35,727 bases of DNA. It comes from Thamnocephalis sphaerospora (lineage: Eukaryota > Zoopagomycota > Zoopagomycetes > Zoopagales > Sigmoideomycetaceae). The notes beneath the pieces are model-generated. The model saw only the letters and a list, made by a program, of their open reading frames with translations. It was not told the origin of the DNA and made no database searches. Location of the stretch: contig KZ992523.1 in the NCBI GenBank assembly GCA_003614735.1, positions 1 through 35,727 of the forward strand. Direction: 5' to 3'. The position numbers and the translations under genes are program-made. Positions 33,690 to 35,727 of this stretch are shown one piece after another (positions within the stretch are counted from its first letter, which is position 1; every line of letters starts with the position of its first letter).

Positions 33690-35100
33690 CTGTGAATGTG
33701 CAGCATTCAGGCGGACAGTCTTTACAATCAAGTTGTTCTACGCCACACTGGCTATGTGGCGTACAATTGGATGCTTCTTGCCACAGTATGTTTATGTGAT
33801 GCTCACTGCAATTTTACATGTACTCTGACCGCCCTATGCACTGACCAGGTGCTGCTGGCCTTCATTTATGCACTTGTTTGTTTCGTTCGGCCGGTTGTGT
33901 CAAGCAAATACCACGCGCGCTACTTTTGGCCATTCTGCTTTTAGCATTTGCCTACTGCGCTATTTTAATAAGTTTTTTACCACTACCAAGACATTGCTGG
34001 TAGGCCAGATTTTCGGAGCAATCGTCATGATTCTTTCAAACGCCGTGATGGAAATGCTGCTTTGGTGGTGGTAAGCGTATGTGCATTTTGGCGCCGCCCG
34101 TTTATCATGCTTACCCTGTTTGTTGCACTGGTAATCAGCGCCGTTCATGTCAAGAGTGCTTTCTCACACTCCTCCGTCGCTGATTTTATTGCAGGCATTG
34201 CTACATCTTACATTGACGCTCGGCTCGTTTGCCAACAAAATCCACAATGCTTTTAGATGGCAGCACGAAGAGACGACCATTGGAAGGCAGATATTACTTT
34301 ACTATGTGCCGTCCTTCATTCCCCTCGTTGCTTTACCATCACGAGCGGTTTTGGTGGGCAGTGTTAGTCGCACGCATTCATAGTGGCGTAGATAACTAAT
34401 GGTCTGCTTGCATCAAATGCCTGGTTTGGCTGGTGTGCGCACTGTGCCCGCTAGCATTCAACAATCCATTTACGACTGGTGCAGATATGCGCCTTGGCGT
34501 TTTCCTTTGCCTGGCTGGCCTTGACGTATCTAATAGCGCAATGTCAAGCCGATGCCACGCCTGGACAAGAATAGCTTTCGCTGTTGTCGGCTTTAGCGGT
34601 AGTCACTTTCATCCCAGCAATCGTATTAAATCTGTCCAGCACATTTGGCTACAAGCACGCCAGCATGCTAACGGCTCACAAAAGAGCTGTGATTGACTTT
34701 GCAACGCACACCGCTTTCGCCGTGCGTGCTCTCGCATGTATTGCCGTATCTGGTATCTACTGGCCGAATACAAGACTAAGACTGCCTATACAAACATTCT
34801 GCCGCAGCGCATCAAGTGGATTGGGGTATTCTGGGCTGTTTTAGCTGCCGTTGTCAGCATACATTGTCACTCATTTTGACTGATGCCAAACTCCTTGAAC
34901 ACATTCTGCATCCTTGGTGGTGTAATACTCATAATAAGAGTCGAGTCTGTCGCCGGATTCTCCGGGGCAATTGCGTGCACTATCTCATACGGACCAAGGG
35001 CTTCTTACTTGCTCTCTTCTTGCGCTCGGTTCTCGTTGATTGTTACCACCACCGAACTATGTGTTACACCGGTCGCTGCATTGCAAACACGCCAGTTTCT
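33690..35100 (+). other. Region with fragments of a multi-spanning membrane protein (unresolved gene or pseudogene)
   Basis: After the LPMO-like gene, hydrophobic open segments in shifting plus-strand frames alternate with good splice signals (for example GTATGT...CTGACCAG at 33787-33847 and GTAAGC...TTGCAG ending 34195). Readable pieces include VLLAFIYALVCFVRP, NAALVVALLHLTLTLGSF joined over that second intron, FANKIHNAFRWQHEETTIG, SALAVVTFIPAIVLNLS, and IKWIGVFWAVLAAVVS. They look like membrane spans with charged loops from one protein of perhaps six or seven spans. I could not close one frame across all pieces: an in-frame TAG near 34574 and frame conflicts near 34740 remain. It may be an intron-rich gene whose junctions I misread, or a decayed subtelomeric family member. 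Family not recognised. Confidence 0.35.
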
Positions 35101-35102
35101 CT

Positions 35103-35358
35103 CTAGTTCGCTCGCCAGGCATTATTATATTTATTCCCAATTTTTGGTACATTTGGATCGTACCAACAGTAAAACTGGAAACCCATTTGTTTATACACTA
35201 CAACGCCTGAGTCATAAAACAGGCCGTAGACATATGTGTTACATCTTTGAACGCAATGGTTTTTGACAGACGCTTTAAATTGCGACGCCACAGCATCGCT
35301 GAGACCTTGGAGTGCGGTATAAGCTTTATACCTGTAGCGTCGTCACTGCGTAAAATAT
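35103..35358 (-). pseudogene. Open frame inside the right terminal repeat, possible Cys-rich secreted-protein fragment
   Basis: Reading leftward from about 35358 to 35103, a frame of roughly 80 residues runs RYKAYTALQGLSDAVASQF, then VKNHCVQRCNTYVYGLFYD and FQFYCWYDPNVPKIGN. There is no ATG at its head, only a TGA just upstream, so it is either a 3' exon or a fragment. The spacing of Cys, Tyr-Gly and FxC loosely recalls WSC-type carbohydrate-binding domains, but this is weak. The left repeat holds the same frame up to GLFYD, after which the copies diverge and the left frame ends differently. Another frame on the opposite strand of the shared repeat is also open in both copies, so coding direction is not certain. 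Confidence 0.25.
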
Positions 35359-35727
35359 GAACACATGGATAGTCATATCCTTTCGCTTTCGCAAAGGCAA
35401 ATGAAGTATCGGTAAATAGATACGTTTTCTAACACGATCTGTCAGCGCCGGCTATTCAGCAACCCCGACGGCACCAACACTTACGTGAATACCAAGCTCC
35501 ATGCCACTATGATTTATCTTGAGCAGAATTAAACGATCTGTAAGCAGAACAGCGTATACAAAGGTGTTCCTTATGCAATACCCGATGCCGGGACTGTCGA
35601 CCACATCGATTGTATCGACAATATGAATACGCTGATTTGGTTCTAATAAATGCTTGGATATTCCCTGTACTCTTTGCTGCAGCACGGCAACACGCTGTGT
35701 GTTTGCAATGCCCTGCAGACTGAGCAT
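35212..35727. repeat. Right terminal inverted repeat (about 516 bp)
   Basis: Inverted copy of bases 1-516, meeting the last base of the window exactly. The reverse complement starts ATGCTCAGTCTGCAGGGCAT, as does base 1. The first 370 bases are identical as far as I could check by eye. That both copies begin at precisely the same base suggests the window edges were set by the repeat itself, for example by an assembly-graph branch. Confidence 0.9.

Overview
This is an intron-rich, gene-dense stretch of a fungal nuclear genome, and it reads as housekeeping DNA rather than a mobile or bacterial segment. I placed sixteen protein genes by family motifs and by splicing each one so that its reading frame closes. 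Most introns are 35-110 nt with GT-AG ends and CTAAC/CTGAC-like branch sites close to the acceptor. The set points to a fungus: a Cce1/Ydc2 mitochondrial resolvase, a Swiss-Army-Knife-type HAD protein, Vac14, Iml1 and Spc24. Two SPC24 introns carry U12-type (minor spliceosome) 5' splice sites, and the WASP homologue keeps a full Cdc42-binding (CRIB/GBD) domain. Both traits argue against the yeasts, and Dikarya generally, and for an early-diverging fungal lineage. That placement is inference.

Layout, left to right: a terminal repeat (1-516); a J-protein (minus) divergent from the kinetochore gene SPC24 (plus); a myotubularin phosphatase (minus); 20S proteasome alpha-3 (minus); a long divergent promoter with a CA microsatellite; glycyl-tRNA synthetase (plus, 10 exons); a HAD/RNA-repair-like protein (plus); mitochondrial uS15m (minus); a WASP/Las17 actin nucleation promoter (minus, 10 exons); a DUF4743-Nudix hydrolase (plus) converging on the Holliday-junction resolvase CCE1 (minus), their stop codons sharing one CTAG; proteasome beta-3 (minus); a complex I assembly factor-like CHCH protein (minus) divergent from mitochondrial glutamyl-tRNA synthetase (plus, 13 exons); VAC14 (plus, 14 exons); IML1 (plus); a single-exon secreted LPMO-like protein (plus); a region with fragments of a multi-spanning membrane protein; and the inverted copy of the left terminal repeat (35212-35727).

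Several products share a compartment. Myotubularin and Vac14 act on PI3P/PI(3,5)P2, and Iml1 acts in SEACIT/GATOR1 at the vacuole. uS15m, mitochondrial GluRS, Cce1 and the CHCH factor are mitochondrial. Two 20S proteasome subunits lie 11 kb apart. This is proximity, not an operon.

The strongest observations are the U12-type introns in SPC24, the histidine-brace (LPMO-like) secreted protein at the distal end, the WASP with an intact autoinhibitory/CRIB module, a proteasome gene whose first coding exon is only the ATG, an excess of GC-AG introns, and near-identical inverted repeats at both ends of the window. The repeats suggest subtelomeric DNA or a contig that stopped in a shared repeat. I found no tRNA, rRNA, CRISPR array, transposase or retroelement.
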